Source: Bacteroidales bacterium (GTDB lineage: Bacteria; Bacteroidota; Bacteroidia; Bacteroidales; GCA-2711565). From it: a stretch of DNA of 5,885 bases. Shown piece after piece: positions 5,501 through 5,885 of this stretch. The first letter of the stretch is position 1. Every line of letters begins with the position of its first letter. The translations under genes and the position numbers were made by a program. Under the pieces are notes generated by a model that saw only the letters and a list, made by a program, of their open reading frames with translations, did no database searches and had not been told where the DNA came from. The DNA lies in NCBI GenBank assembly GCA_029931995.1, contig JAOZQX010000097.1, forward strand, positions 1 through 5,885, given 5' to 3'.

Positions 5501-5885
5501 TTATGCTTGGGCTGCCTTGGTTTTAAAAGCCAAAGCATACAATTTCATTTGTTTAATCATTGATGTTAAACCATTGGAGCGGGTTGGCGACAAATGCTCT
5601 TTCAATCCTATCTGATTAACAAAATCAAATTCGGTATTTAAAATTGCATCGGGTGTTTGTTCATTCATCACACGAATTAAAATATAAGCAATCCCCTTGG
5701 TAATTACCGCATCGCTATCGGCCGAAAAAGTAACTTTACCATCCTCAAAAATTGCATGCAACCACACCCGCGACTGACAACCTTTTATCAAGTTATTCTC
5801 AATTTTAAACTTTGGATCGATCAATGGAATCTCTTTTCCCATTTCGATCAGGTAATTATACTTATCCATCCAATCGTCGAAATGG
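5501..5885 (-). CDS. sufE: SufE-family cysteine desulfurase sulfur acceptor (5' end outside window)
   Basis: SufE takes persulfide sulfur from the cysteine desulfurase SufS and passes it to the SUF scaffold in cytoplasmic Fe-S assembly. The diagnostic block is NLIKGCQSRVWLHA, whose Cys is the sulfur-accepting residue (residue 31 if counted from the Met codon at 5869-5867). Other family features follow: ADSDAVITKGIAYILI, and LSPTRSNGLTSMIKQMKLYA near the C-terminus. Although a Met codon lies at 5869-5867, the open frame continues upstream as HFDDW to the window edge. Family members normally have a further 15-20 residues before the equivalent of DWMDKYNYLIEMGKEIP, so I treat that Met as internal and the gene as 5'-truncated by the window. 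It is the first of three co-directional genes (sufE, DUF59, dxs); sufS or other suf genes may lie to the right. Confidence 0.92.
   Translation of the reverse strand, partial: HFDDWMDKYNYLIEMGKEIPLIDPKFKIENNLIKGCQSRVWLHAIFEDGKVTFSADSDAVITKGIAYILIRVMNEQTPDAILNTEFDFVNQIGLKEHLSPTRSNGLTSMIKQMKLYALAFKTKAAQA

Noticed and set aside
5867..5885. Start of sufE at the Met codon 5869-5867
   Set aside because: The frame stays open upstream as HFDDW to the window edge, and SufE proteins normally have further N-terminal residues, so the real start is outside.

Overview
The window looks like a stretch of a Bacteroidota chromosome, most likely class Bacteroidia. It has low to moderate GC and no Shine-Dalgarno sequences of the Proteobacteria type. 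It carries -7 boxes of the TAnnTTTG type and Bacteroidota-style intergenic repeats (GTCATTCTGAA/TTCAGAAT hairpins, CTGCC-TGTC-GGCAG dyads, GATTTGCTGATGTGCTAAT strings). It pairs sufE with a small SUF-associated MIP18/DUF59 gene. The assignment rests on pattern recognition, because no database was searched.

Layout, plus strand: the 3' end of an NhaC-family Na+/H+ antiporter (1-230), then after 9 bp a TauE/SafE-family membrane permease (240-1025), probably co-transcribed with it. A 90-bp composite palindromic repeat (about 1034-1123) separates these from a lipoprotein-type isoaspartyl peptidase/L-asparaginase (1139-2146). Layout, minus strand, read from the right edge: sufE (5' end beyond the window; 5501-5885), a DUF59/MIP18 SUF-associated protein (5105-5425), dxs, the first enzyme of the MEP isoprenoid pathway (3144-5048), and an AT-rich gene for an unrecognised helical protein with a HEPN-like R-x4-H motif (2236-3072). 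The last of these converges on the asparaginase gene.

The genes fall into three groups. The left pair handles ion and anion transport across the inner membrane. The asparaginase homologue is probably an exported peptide-processing enzyme. sufE, DUF59 and dxs combine Fe-S assembly with isoprenoid synthesis, whose late enzymes IspG and IspH need [4Fe-4S] clusters. The part that stands out is 2147-3170. The HEPN-like gene is far more AT-rich than its neighbours and has its own good promoter candidate. It is bracketed by copies of one short intergenic repeat in opposite orientation, and the right-hand copy has run into the 3' end of dxs and supplies its last codons and stop. This looks like an accessory gene inserted between two housekeeping genes. 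It is the best candidate here for something undescribed, but its function cannot be read from the sequence. No gene-free stretch exceeds 113 bp. No tRNA, rRNA, CRISPR array or transposase was seen.
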